From positions 3,968,001 to 4,032,000 of the forward strand of contig NC_057924.1 in assembly GCF_018873765.1 (NCBI RefSeq): a stretch of 64,000 nt of DNA, written 5' to 3'. Position 1 is the stretch's first letter. Every line of letters starts with the position of its first letter. The notes beneath the pieces were generated by a model, which saw only the letters and a program-made list of their open reading frames with translations, was not told the DNA's origin and searched no databases. The translations under genes were made by a program, and so were the position numbers. Below are positions 1 through 12,200 of this stretch, piece by piece. The DNA comes from Telopea speciosissima. Lineage: Eukaryota > Streptophyta > Magnoliopsida > Proteales > Proteaceae.

Positions 1-2326
1 CACGGTTAACTAATTTTTGTGGCATTTAAATGCCTATACACTGTTTTATACCTGTTTAATTTATGGGAACTGTTCTCGATCTGCATGGGAGTGCAGGGGC
101 CATTTGCACACGGCAGTCAATGAAAGCACTGACTGATGCATTGGAAGCGAAAATTCCATCATTCATGGGGGGTGGGTCACCGGACAGTCATTTTCGCCCC
201 CACCGGCCCTAAATGTTTCTGGGCGTGGCCCCTGAGTTCCATTTAGGAAACTTCTCTCCTTAATTTATTTAATTTTTGGGGGAAGGAATTCTATATTATC
301 ACCCAATAGTCCAATACACAAGACCAGGATCTTGTCGATCCGTATAATGTGTTTCACATCTATATTGCTACGTGGGTCCTCCAACCTCTTAAATCTTTCG
401 AGAAGGGTATTGCGTTGAGAAATTATTCTTGACGTACGCTATAATATTGCAACCAACCCTACCCACCATGACGGAAAAACTTTTTTCTTCTTTAGATGTG
501 GCCATTTTCATCTATGTAGGCATATATTGCAAATTTTTTACCACGTGCTGTTGATCTTACAACAGGTTGGTGAAGGATCGATTTAGAGTGGAATCATGAC
601 AACACATGTTATTGGTGAAGCCTGATCTTAATCCAGAAAGTGCTATGGTGATTCTTTGGCAGGTTGTTTTGTCTTCGAAACACGTAAAAATGGCCAAAAA
701 ATGCATACATCAGCTTTGTAAGCATTGACTCCTTTAGAGCTTGTCGAGATCTTCGATTTGATGTGTATTTCGACATATGTTGGTTTAGGTTGATCTGAAT
801 CAAATCGGGTGGGTCTCTAGGGGTAGTTCTGTACTTTCTAGGTTAGGGTTTTCTTATATTATGTTGCTATCTCTTTGAGAGATGTGAGATTGAGGATTTG
901 TATTTTTGCTTCACAGAAGTATTGAAATCGTTCTATTGCTCGGTCGTGGATGTCGCCTTCTTTCTTGGGGGTGAACCATATACATCTTATCTTGTGCTTG
1001 TTCTTTTTTTTCTGTCTTTGTTTTCCTTCTGCAAAATTGTTGTTCTGGACGTTGTGAACGGCAATTTTGCTAACGACACACGAGGAACTAAGTTATGGTT
1101 GTAAATATGAGTAAGAGTGTTAAATGGTGCAATTTCGATTAAATGGTGTAGTTCAATTAGATTCACGATGTCAAACGTATAAATCAAAATCAAATCGTTT
1201 ATCAAATGGTTTCATATAATGAAGCCAAAATTGAACTGTTTATTAAACGATTTCAAAATCAAACCGTTTTTCTTTCAAATTATTTTGAAATCTCTTTTTA
1301 CCCTACTTACAAAAATTTTGAGAATATGGCAAAGGGCAATGAAAAGAAGTTAAGTTCTAAATACACACACCTATAGCGATTTCTAGACTCAAGCTTAAAC
1401 TATCATTGTGTACCAAACCCTAATTAAGTCGTGACAAGGCCCTTGTTTAATATGCCTGCCAATGGTTAAAATGGTCAAATTAACCCCAAATCAAATACCT
1501 AATATAATGTCATATCACATATTTAGATGGGGTTAATGGATGATCAAGAATGCCCATTGCCTAGGTTGGTGACCTCCATTGCAATTAGGAGGAATGCCCA
1601 GATAACCCAATTTTTGACCGATCAGTTGATACGTATCGGTATCAGTCATCTATCAATATCAATATGTATCGACTCATACATCGAAGATGATACCATACCG
1701 ATATCTTTATCTCTAAGACCTTGTTTGGAATAGTATTGTCTCTTCTCCAAATTCAAAATGGTTGCACTCTTGGAAACAAAGCAAGTATAAGAAACTATGA
1801 GGAAGACAAGTAAAGCACCTTTAAAAGAGTATTTGTAGTATTACCTAGCTTGTTCTTTAATGTGTTTTTGTTGTGTGGGTGAGAGATTTTTAAAGCTTAA
1901 CTGAAAAGAAGAGGCTGGACCGTTGGGTCGTATAATTTGATGTGAAAGTAAGAGGAAAGAGACGCAAAGAATAGGGCAGGCATAGACATATCGAAGGACC
2001 TTCCACAAGTCCAACATCCACTTCCCCCCCACCGATGCCGCCGAAAGAGATGGTGTTGTATTCATTAGGGGCACAAGCCACCCAGTTCCTGGAAAACGAC
2101 TTAGATGACCTGTGAGAGAGACAGAGAGAGAGAGAGAGAATGCAACAATAACGGAGGCATTAGTTTCCCTCTCTTTTAATGTGGCTCACACTTCAACTCC
2201 AACCGGTAACTATCTCCCTTCCATCCTCCATGAGGGCATGAGGCCCCATAAAGAAAGCAAGGCAGAGAAAAAGAGAGAGAGACCAACTCAGGTTCTCGTA
2301 CGCGACTGACTCTCTTGAATTTCATC
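1..2326. other. Intergenic, no gene seen
   Basis: No convincing coding exon, RNA gene or complete element was found. The stretch is AT-rich with short open frames lacking family similarity. A purine (AG) run lies at about 2113-2139. A short GTATCGGTATC-rich patch near 1627-1710 resembles the interior of the foldback element at 45.2-45.8 kb and may be a relic of that family. Confidence 0.5.
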
Positions 2327-2941
2327 TAGGGATGTAAGTTTGGTCTTGTCGGTTCGAGTCCGCCCTGAGCCTGAACAGGGCTTGGACTGGAATTTTCAGC
2401 CCTAAAAGTGGGTTAGAATTGAAATTTTCAGGCCCGAAGTCAAGGTCAGGTTGGGCCAAGGTTGAGGTTTCGGGCTAAACCAAGCCCGACCTGGCCCAGT
2501 GTTAGGTTATGCTTTACAATTTATTGGTTACATTTTGTAAAGTTTTGTTTAGTATCTAATTATCAATTGGTTTATTAAAAAAAAAACTAATTATCTATTG
2601 AACAAAAGTATTTAAAATTTTTAAATTGAAGTAAATTTTTTAATTCAAAGAAAAGTCTAATAGTCAATTGAATATGAAACAAATCAATACTCAATCACAT
2701 GAGACTGGTCAATCAGCATTAATCAAGCCCTAGTAAAAATCAAGGTCAATCAAGGCCAACCCGAACCAACCTGGCCCGATTAGGGAGAATCAGGGCCAGG
2801 TTGGTCTGGACTGAGCCCAATAGGATTGGACCTATAATGACATATCTCAGCCCGACCTAAGATCGGATTAGGTTTGAGTTGAACTAAGAAGACCCAAGGT
2901 TGGACTAGAGTTTTTAAAAACCCGATCCTATTTCATCCCTA
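2327..2941. mobile_element. hAT-like nonautonomous element, copy 1
   Basis: The element begins TAGGGATGTAAGTTTGG and ends with TTTCATCCCTA, which gives an inverted terminus TAGGGATG. It is flanked by near-identical 8 bp sequences, ATTTCATC (2319-2326) and ATTCCATC (2942-2949), the target-duplication length of the hAT superfamily. The two ends are rich in GGCCC/GGGCC words (AGCCCGAC, CAGGCCC) and the middle is AT-rich. There is no open frame. A related copy lies at 8421-9131 and a partial one at about 23.94-24.33 kb. Confidence 0.65.
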
Positions 2942-2949
2942 ATTCCATC

Positions 2950-3945
2950 TGTGCGCCCTTAGGTGTGCGAGAATGGTTCTCGTGTGAGAACTCGAGCCAG
3001 CCTAGAGAGAGAAAGAGAGATCTAGTTGGTTATTGAATAAAACTTGAGATTTGGCTTTTGTTTTTCCACGCAGAGTGAGATTTCATATCTATTTCGCAAT
3101 TAGAATATTGGAGTCATTTCTGAACTTTTTGTTTTCTTTGAATCCATCCAATATAATAAGAAGAAAGTTTGTCTTCACCCTACACTAGAGGGAATCAGGT
3201 TCATAATTATCACCCTATTTTCATCCATCCAACTGTTATAAAGTGATGGAATTCCTTCACGTGGGTGAAGAAAGAGACAAACACGTCTCATATGATAATT
3301 GGCCAGCCGCACCACGTTTCTTGGAAAAGAATTAAATTACTAGTACACAATAATATTGTGACTTAGATACCATGTTGTAAGGGTGTCAATCTGGAAGTGA
3401 AACCGTTTACCCAAATCAAAACTATCCACTCAAAATTGTATTGAATCGCACCATTGCAAAAATGGTATGGTATGGTATGGTATGATATGATCAAACGGTA
3501 TTGATCACGGTATGATATGATAATGGTTTTTACGATCATATCGTCGATATGTACCAAAATTGTACTGTTTTACTAAATTTATATCGTAAACGTATCGTTT
3601 TGGGGTGTAAACATGCAAAAATGAAACCGTACCATTTTTGTATCGTATGCATACCATTTTCATATTGTTTATATACTATTTTCATATACATACCGTTTAT
3701 AAAAATCGAATTTATACAATTTTTTGTATCGTATATATGTCATTTTCTTACCGTATCGAAACCATATCATATATATACCGTTTTATATATCGTTTTCATA
3801 CCATGCCGAAACCATACCGTAGCGGTACGATTGCGATATTGAAAATAGGATTGCTAAACGATACGGTACAGTATCGATATTGGGTACCTATTTTTGATAC
3901 CGTACCGTATTATTGAAACCATACTAGTTGACAAGCCCACCATAT
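2950..3945. other. Intergenic with GGTAT/ATACC-rich block
   Basis: No gene is seen. From about 3460 to 3915 the sequence is built from degenerate GGTATGGTATGATATGA and ACCGTATCG words in both orientations, so it can fold on itself. It may be an eroded foldback element, but clear termini and target duplications were not found. The remainder is plain AT-rich spacer. Confidence 0.4.
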
Positions 3946-4390
3946 TGTAACACCCTCAAATCCGAGTAAGATATGAGTGCAGGTCTTTGCGGGCCACTGT
4001 TAAATAACAAATCTATCTACCGCCTGTCACTATTTGTATATACATATCCAAAATTCATCCTTCTAGTTCCATGAATCCATTCTAGCATCATGATATTGTC
4101 CTTTCATTATGTATATTTCCAAATGAAATTTCCATTATTTTTTTTTATTAACTTTAAATAAATAATATACTTATAGCTCGATTGAATGAAATACAACATT
4201 TAAATCAAAATTTCAAATTTCTCAAAATTTGAACCATTTGAACACCATGCTATCTCTAAAATATTAAAATTTCTAAAATCACACTTGGTAAACTTACCCA
4301 TCTCCGGGTCCTGTCGAAGTCCGAACCCACCAATACTTGGCAGTACCAACAAGGAATTTTATTAGTTTAATCTGGGTATGGGGTATTACA
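3946..4390 (-). mobile_element. Ty3/gypsy 3' LTR (minus-oriented)
   Basis: The 445 bp segment starts TGTAACACCC and ends GGGTATTACA, a TG...CA pair with the TGTAACACC/GGTRTTACA termini common in plant gypsy LTRs. Immediately inside on the element strand lies a purine tract (read on + as TTCTCCCCCCTTAG, 4391-4404), the expected polypurine tract. Integrase coding sequence of the same orientation follows at 4477. No matching second LTR is seen in the window, so the element is truncated. Confidence 0.7.
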
Positions 4391-4476
4391 TTCTCCCCCC
4401 TTAGTAAAATTTTGTCCTCGAAATTTACACGTAGCTATTCATAAAAGAGATTGGGGTATCTAGACCTCATGTCCTC

Positions 4477-4960
4477 CTACAACGTCTCTGGTGCTAGCAG
4501 TGTCGTCTCGCCTACCTCATCTCGACACACGGGGGATCTGCACTCCCAGCCATAGAGGGCCTCATTGGGTCTCATACCAGTGGTGGCCTGATAACTTCTA
4601 TTATAGGCGAACTCCATCAAAGGTAAATTATTGTCCCAAGTACCCTTCAGGTCTAAGCTACATGCTCTCAGTATGTCCTCTAACATCTTTATAGCCCTCT
4701 CTGTCTGACCATCTTTCTGTGGATGGAATGCTATGCTGAAACTGAGCTATGTACCCATCTCCCTCTGTAAAGTCGGTCAGAAACGTAAAGTGAATCTGGG
4801 ATTTCTGACTATCTCATCCACATACAACTGAGCTAATCTATCTAATGAGTATTCTGGTGGGTAGGAAATGAGACGACTGTCATCCTATCAGCTATGAGCC
4901 ATACTGTCTCATGCCCTCTGCTAGTACTGGGCAATACTAGAAAACCCCTAATATAGGTCC
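4477..4960 (-). pseudogene. Ty3/gypsy integrase fragment
   Basis: On the minus strand, 4686-4477 encodes NLPLMEFAYNRSYQATTGM and then PNEALYGWECRSPVCRDEVG, the hallmark C-terminal part of a chromovirus-type integrase core. Upstream on the same strand FHPQKDGQTERAIKMLED and, near 4950-4860, GHETVWLIADRMT match earlier parts of the same core, but frames change between the pieces. The protease, reverse transcriptase and RNase H are absent. It is a dead 3' remnant associated with the LTR at 3946-4390. Confidence 0.75.
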
Positions 4961-5060
4961 AAGCACCCGCAAGAAAAAGAAACAACCCTAGGAGTAGGGC
5001 CGATTGTTGGAGCCTTAGTTTACTTTTTGCAAATGATACCGTCAAGGGAATTTGATCCAC

Positions 5061-6881
5061 TAATCATCCAACGGTTCGAACTCGATTGACTCATTTTTTT
5101 TCCTTCTCGACATCAGCACCGTTGGATGTCACATCTTCCACATGTCAAGCTCCGATGCTTGCACTGCCCCGTAGGAAATCATAATTGAAATCGAAATTGA
5201 AATCAACTGGACCCAATCTACATTCTGATTCCGAATTTGATGACGTTGGCTCATAACGATACCTAATGAATGCCTTCATCACTATCGTCAACTTTGAGTC
5301 CAATCTCCTAACATACATGGGCCTGCTAAATTTCCCTTATAAGATATAAGCGGTGCCGGTGCACATGGTGAGAGGTGAGGGAGGGGCAGGTCTGGTACCC
5401 TTTTCCCTTGTCCCTAAGTTTTCTATATATGATACCTGACCCTATTCGGTTTGAATTATACCACAGTCGAACCCCATCCTTAAAATTAAAGGACCTCAAG
5501 ATAGGCTTGGCATGTGCTATGTCTCAGCTAGTATATATTTGCCTTTAAAGATTCATATTTATTTCATTCCGTAACTGGGAGAGGGTTTCCCAAGTGTCAA
5601 AGTTAAAAGAATCTTTCAAAGTCACACCAATCACCATGTAGAAGATCCAAATGATTGTAGAAAAACGAGAGAATGTCAATGTGAATCCCATACAATTAAG
5701 ATGTGAGAGACCAATAAAAAAAAAAAAGATGTGAGAAGGTTTGGGGAAAGATCCCACACTATCAACACTGTAATTAAGAACCTTTTTTCCTTTTATTTAT
5801 TTAGAGAGGGTTCTGTTCTGCACGATGCTAGTGTGGGAAAAATCAAAATGTCACACCAATGGCTGTTTTGGAAAAGGTATTGTCAACAAGGGTTCATATA
5901 TTCAGAGCAAGAGAGAGAAAATAATAATAAAATTATTATGAGAGAAATTGCCCTCTAGCATCGTGAGGAAGTTTTCCTTCACCGTGTTGCCCTAGAGTAC
6001 GTATAAGGGGATCCCTCACAATGTCATCCCACACCCTCGAACAATGGAGTTCTGTCCTTTATTTACTAGGAGAGGTTCTCTATGCTAGTGACTTGTAGAT
6101 TCCTCTAAAACACACTAATGAGAGAGAGAGAGAGAGAGTTGATGTCAAAGACACAAAGGAACTACTATGCCACCAACATGGAGAAAAAATTTCCTTTTAT
6201 TTATGAGAAAAGTATCTCTGAGCTGATGACGGAGGGTATGCTAGCAACCTCTCTCTCTCTCTCTCTCTCTATCTCTATCCTTTATCTTCCCAATATTTAA
6301 GAAACGGTTCCATCAACCCTCATTAAGGTATCCCATGATGATGCTATTTTTAGTTAGATAAACATCTACATATCTACTAAATTCTAAGGCAAGTCATGAT
6401 CTCCTTAATGACTCCTTTAACCAAACCATTCTATAAGACCTGGATAATGACTATGACGGCTCCTTTTATGTATTCTTAATGTTTGTCAAATTTATATTTG
6501 GGGAAGGTATTTGTACACGATATATTCTTTCATCAAGTCTATCAAATAAAGGGTGTAGAGGCTTCTAATTGTCATTTTAGATTGATATTTATACTAATCT
6601 GATTACATTTAATTCAACACGACTGTGTGCATGAAAATTTTTGCCTTTTTTCCTTCCCATGCCCACTTATCTTTCTAAAAGCTTTCAATGGTTCTTCACT
6701 TCTTTTTGATTGCTCTTGCCGAGTTGCTGTGGACGGCCATTAAATATTATTCCATAAACAAAGAAAATGACACAACCCTCTTCTTTAATAGCTCAGTGTG
6801 TAGCGCGTTCTACCAACAAAAAAAAAAATGTGTGTGGCGTGTAATTTTAATGGGAGACATCCTTAATATAAGGTTTTTTTT
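5061..6881. other. Intergenic, microsatellites only
   Basis: No supported gene. The stretch holds a GA run at about 6119-6139 and a CT run at about 6248-6270. Between them, related short pieces such as GGTTCTGTTCTGCACGATGCTAGTGTG (5810-5835) and AGGTTCTCTATGCTAGTGAC (6070-6092) suggest local duplication of a spacer sequence. Confidence 0.45.
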
Positions 6882-7476
6882 GGGTAATTTACACATACCA
6901 TCTCTGAGGTTTAACGAAAGTATAATTTTACCTTCCAGTTTTGGATAATTCTGCCAGAGAGGCTACTATATCGGGAGGCGCTCTACTATGGCCTAATTGA
7001 TCATATCCGAGCAGCCAGATGGGATCAATTGGATGGAAACATGCTAAGGCTCGCCGGATCTATCGCGGGTCGAGCCCCCGATGATGGCACTGCACTACAA
7101 GCAGGCCTTGATGGTGATTGCTGACTTGCTGTGTTGCCCATGGTAGTATGGTGCATGTCTATAAATTGATGAGATTGATCAGCTTGAAGTGGTGTTTAGG
7201 GCTGGTTAGGTGTAAATTGATTTCCCATACCTACAACTCATCTTCCCCAATCGATTTTGGGGAAGATGAGTTGCAGGTTTGGTTTTTTTTTTTTTTTTTT
7301 CCTTATTGTAAGGGTAATTCTGTCAGTTCATAGTATATTTTTAATGTTGTTAGTCATGAACTAACGTATTGGGTGTATTTGTTAACGTTTGTAAACCTCG
7401 GGAGGTATGCAGAATTATCCAAAACTGGAGGGTAAAATTATATTTTCGTTAAACCTCAAAGGTGATGTGTAAATTG

Positions 7477-7478
<2 letters not shown>
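6882..7478. mobile_element. Long-TIR nonautonomous element
   Basis: About 75 bp at the left (6882-6955, GGGTAATTTACACATACC...) is repeated inverted at the right (about 7395-7478, ending GTGTAAATTGCC). Matching inner blocks include GAGGTTTAACGAAA and CCAGTTTTGGATAATTCTGC. The flanks are T-runs, so the target duplication cannot be defined. The interior carries a perfect small hairpin at 7231-7277 (CAACTCATCTTCCCC with its inverse). No transposase is encoded. A long poly-T tract (about 7481-7511) abuts the right end. Confidence 0.65.
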
Positions 7479-7512
<34 letters not shown>

Positions 7513-7516
<4 letters not shown>

Positions 7517-8420
7517 AAAAATCCTTAATATAAGTTGATAATATAAGGTTCTAGAATCGATATTAAAAGGGTTTGGCTAGAGGTTTTTTTCAATGTCTGC
7601 TGACGACCTAACACACCAGCCCTCCTCCTTTATCCGAATTTAGGATGACCGATAGCAAACATTGGCAAAATTCAATGTAAGGGTACTTTTTTGCTAAATT
7701 AAGAACTTGCTTGCACAAGTTAAAAAGGACATGTACTCCTTCATTTAAAATCTCAACTATTTTGCCGGCTCACCAATAGATGTGAGCCATGGTTAGGTAG
7801 TGGATCAACCACATATAAGGGCCTAAACCATATACACCACCCATGTAATATCAGAAACTGATACATTAACCAATTCTTTCAAAAGTCCTATTTGCTATTG
7901 GGTCAAAGTCAAGTTATATGAAAAAATTTCAAGTGAAATTCTAACATTTAATATTGATTTTTTTACATGCAAAATTTTCTTTTACATAGCTTCTACTTGG
8001 AGTGAATCAGAACCAATTGGAGAGGAACATTGAGAAAGATCGATACACAAGAAATTGGGGGATCAGAGCAGGTTGACTTGAACTTATCTACGAAATACAG
8101 TTTTTCTGCTTCTGAATACTCTAGCAGATCACTAACTTGTGATTGGCATGAATCCCTACTATTGCTTGCATGTCTGTTACATAGTGAATATATGTCTGTA
8201 TTTTTGTTTATTGAGTGACTGAATTAAACACTTATCATATGATTTTCGAATATGTTTTATTACATCGGATTTTTGAAAAGTATTATTGTCGTACGTATCC
8301 GTACCTGTTTTATTGTTGTTCCTGAACTTATTAACTAAGATCCTTACTATAGACAAGTTTTGGGTTGGTACATGAGACTCAAGTAATGGGCTGGTTGGAC
8401 AGGTTGGATTGTGACTCATC
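7513..8420. other. Intergenic, no gene seen
   Basis: AT-rich spacer without a supported exon. Short open frames such as 8030-8218 show no family motif, and their codon use looks random. Confidence 0.45.
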
Positions 8421-9131
8421 TAAGGGTTTAAGTTTGGCCCTGTCGGCCCAAGCCTGCCTTGAGCCCGAATAGGGCCTGGGCTGGATTTTAAATCCTAAGG
8501 GAGAGTTACGGTTGAAATTTTCAGGCCCTAGGTTGAGGCCTCGGGCAAAGCCAGCCCGACCCCGTGTTAGATTATTCTTTACCATTTATTGTTTACATTT
8601 TGCAATTTCTATTTAATATCTAATTATCTATTGGGTTTTCTACCAAAAAAAATAAAATTAAAATTGATTTACCCAAAAAAAATAGACTAATTATCTATTG
8701 AACGAAAATATATACAATTTTAAGATTGGACTAAGCTTTTTAACCCAAAGAAAGGCCTAATAGTTAATTGAGTATGAAACAAATCAATACCTAATCACAT
8801 GTGTCTCATTTTTTTAATGCATAGGACGACGTAAATGGCAAAACATAAAGGAAGTCAAGGTCAACCAGGCCTTAGCAAAAATCAAGGTCAGTCAAGACCA
8901 ATCTAACCTTTGGCAAAAATCAAGATCAATCAGGGCCAACCAGGCCCAGCCTGACCCGATCAGGGTCAATCAAGCCCGAGCTGGGCTGGCTGAGCCCAAA
9001 AGGGTTGGGCCTGGGCTGAGATATCTAAAGCCCAATCTAGGGCTGGGTTGGACTTGAGTTGAACTAAGAGGACTGAGGGTTGGGCTAGGGTTTTAAAAAA
9101 CCCGGCCCAACCCGGCCCTGTTTCACCCCTA
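8421..9131. mobile_element. hAT-like nonautonomous element, copy 2
   Basis: This is related along its length to the element at 2327-2941. It shares a left end of the form TAAGGGTTTAAGTTTGGCCC, the GGGCCTGGGCTGG blocks, an AT-rich middle that includes the words CTAATTATCTATTG and GAGTATGAAACAAATCAATA, and a right end TTTCACCCCTA. Flanking 8 bp sequences are only partly alike, as expected for an older insertion. It ends about 148 bp before the LpxB start codon and therefore sits in that gene's promoter region. Confidence 0.6.
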
Positions 9132-9278
9132 CCTCGTCAGAGCATACAAGGGCTTTTGTAGGTCACGGCGGCGTATGAAAGACCGAAACAGCGGTCGGGA
9201 AGGACGAGCTTCTGCATCGACGATTCAATTAGCTTTATTAGCCCGCAGGATCTCGACGAGAGAGAAATAAGTTCGAAA

Positions 9279-12200
9279 ATGATGTTGAGAGCCATTGGGA
9301 TTGGGAGGGTGGAGAGTAAGTTCAGTGGGAGGTCTTTGAGATTCTCTTGCAGAGTGCTTTCGGTTTCAAGCAGCAAAGCTGTAGTGGATGTAACCACTAA
9401 AGATGGAGAGCTGAGGGTGTTCACTGTCTCTGGAGAGGTTTCTGGAGATGCCATCGCTTCTCGTCTTATGGCTTCTCTTAAAAAGCTCTCTCCCTTTCCT
9501 ATCCGTTTTTTTGGTGTTGGAGGGTAAGTAATAATCCACACTCACTGCGTGGATATCTCAAAATTTCATCTTTTCCTTATGGTTAGGATTGTCTGAACTT
9601 TATTTTCCTATGTTTAATAAATTGAGAATTTATGATTGATAGGTATGGATTTTGGTGGAATTTGCCTAATGATAGCAAGTTCTACATACATACATATTCG
9701 GTAGAAATTAATAGAATATGGCTTTCTAGTATGCTACCTTATATACTTTGTTTTATGTATCTCCCATCTGTTGGTTATTCAGAACATATATTCTCCATGA
9801 CTGATTAGGTCCCTGATGGCCAATGAAGGACTAAAATCCATATTCCCCATGGAGGATATTGCAGTAATGGGCATCTGGGAATTGTTACCACACTTAAATA
9901 AGATGAGGGTAAGCAATGAGCCATGCTCTTACATGTAGGGTTTGATAGTTTGGAATCATACTAAATAAGGTTTTTATAATGTCAATTTAAGTCTTCCTGA
10001 TCCCTTTTTTTTCTTGGAACTTGGAAGTAGTAGTTGAAGTTGAAGGAAGCAACAGAGGCTGCCCTTTTGTTTCAGCCTCATGTTGTAGTGACAATTGACT
10101 CCAAAGGGTTCTCTTTTCGCCTCCTTAGACAATTACGAGGTAACATTCTACCACCTTTTTTTCTGCAGTGCACATGGAGACTCAAAAAGATATTGTTGTG
10201 AAATGAGAGAATGCTTTTTGCAGCTAGATATGGTGAGCGAGGTTTACATAGTCCTGTTCACTTCCATTATGTGGCACCATCATTTTGGGCATGGAAAGGA
10301 GGTGAAGCAAGGCTCAAAAATCTCCGTGAGTTTGTTGATCATTTATTATGTATCCTACCATTTGAGGAAGAGGTTTGCAGATCACATGGACTAGCTGCGA
10401 CCTATGTTGGTCATCCAATCCTAGAAGATGCACTATACTTGAATATGGTATGAATTTAATCCTTTAAGAAATGCATTAGATAGCTTTTTAATGAATTACA
10501 TCAAAGATTAGATGTGTCCTATGTATTTGTGATACAGTTATATAGTCCTACGAGGAAAAGAATATCCCTTTCTAAAACATGAAGGAGACGAAGAAGAACT
10601 ATGCATTAGATCGCTCTTTAACAGTTTACATCAATGATTATAGTCCTAGAAGAAAAAGAAAATTCCTTTCTACAACGTGAAGGAGATGAAGAAGAATGCA
10701 TTATATAGCTCTTAAACAGATTACATCAATGATTTCGACTGTACTATGAAGATGAAGAAACTCCATGTATAGGGGAAAAATTTTTACAAATGTACTTCGC
10801 TGATTGCTCTTGTTTTTTGGCGTTTTATGATTTTATCACCTACTTGATTCCTACATGCCCTTATATGATAGCAATTTAGTGGATTCCTGGCTAGTCATCC
10901 CTAGGGGCCCTAGCTAGACAAAGTGGCCATGGAGGTGTTGCTGTGTTGCTCATCAAGTCTTTTGCAATACTTAATCAAATGTCAGGTTTTTTGAGTCTTT
11001 ATTCTTTTTTACTGTTAGTTGTTCTAATCTTTTTCCCTATCAAAGTAAGTGCTTTATTAAGTAGTAGGAACAGGGGTATTTCCTTTTTTTTTTTTTAATG
11101 GAACAAGACATTGAAGGTTAAGTGATCTCTTACAGCCAACCATGCTGATAGGTCCTAGCTCCTGGTTCATCTTTTTCAATAACTGAAGTTCCTTGCTTCC
11201 TAGTTGTGCATTTCTTGAGGATCACCCCATAGATATATTCACCATCTGTTATTTATTTTTTATTTTAGTGTTTAGATCAGTTCAGTGGATACTGATATAC
11301 AGAAGTAATTCCATGTTTAGGGAAAGAACAATACCACGATTAATTTGAGGGTGCAAGGTGACTGTGACAGCTTTCGAAGTAAATATGGAATACCTTCAGG
11401 TAATCTATCTACTAAAGCACTAGTTTCCCAAGTTTTTCTTCTCTGAAAGATACATATTTTTTTTCGGGGGGGGGGGGGGGTTCCTAGTTCTTGCTGGTTT
11501 TACTGACTATTGGAATTGTATCTCAAGAAACTAGTTTTCTTTTCCCCACAATTGCTGCATTTTTTAGTAGCTTTACAGTGCTCTCAACACTTTGAAAGAG
11601 TAATGCTATGGAGACTGCACCTTGATGGCCCTGAATTCAGAATCAGGGCAATCTTTTGAAAGCCCGAAATTTGCTCTAGGAATATGTGATTCTTTACCAC
11701 GGGTATGCTAAGGGGTGGTCAAGGGATGAGAGTGGTCGTCTCAGGATTTTCTTTTTAAAATCAAGCATTACTTATTATTAGTTTGCCCTTCTCCCTAGGC
11801 ATATAAGAGGGATTATTTTCACAAAATCTTGCAATCTAGAAGGCCTACATTGTATCACTGTTGAGGAGTTCACACTTGTTCAGCTGTTAGTCTTGGAAGA
11901 GAGATTGTTCTTCTCTTTCGTTACCTACTTCTCTAGTGGACATTTGGTTTTGATTCGTTAAACTGTTGAATCTTGGAACCATGGCTGATTGGTTCTTCTC
12001 TAATTGACTAGTCTCTCTCACGCTTCATGAATTGGTTGGCTTTGACAGGAGCAACAGTCATCACATTGCTTCCGGGAAGCAGATTACAAGAGGTTAAGCG
12101 GATGTTTCCAATTTTCTCAAGCACTATGGAATTATTAAAGGACTCCTTTCCCGATTTGACAACAGTCATTCCTGTCGCACTTAATCAGCATGTGGAAAAC

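Noticed and set aside
1890-2081. Minus-strand frame with PNEYNTISFGGIGGGEVDVG looking protein-like
   Set aside because: No matching upstream or downstream exon, no family recognised, and the overlapping frame is equally open; left as spacer.
6780-6830. AGCTCAGTGTGTAGCGCGTTCTACC resembling a tRNA D-arm
   Set aside because: No acceptor stem, anticodon arm or T-arm can be found around it.
10169-10223. Alternative acceptor (TTTCTGCAG) for LpxB exon 4
   Set aside because: Using it introduces an in-frame TGA after a dozen codons, whereas 10224 keeps the frame and the LpxB alignment.
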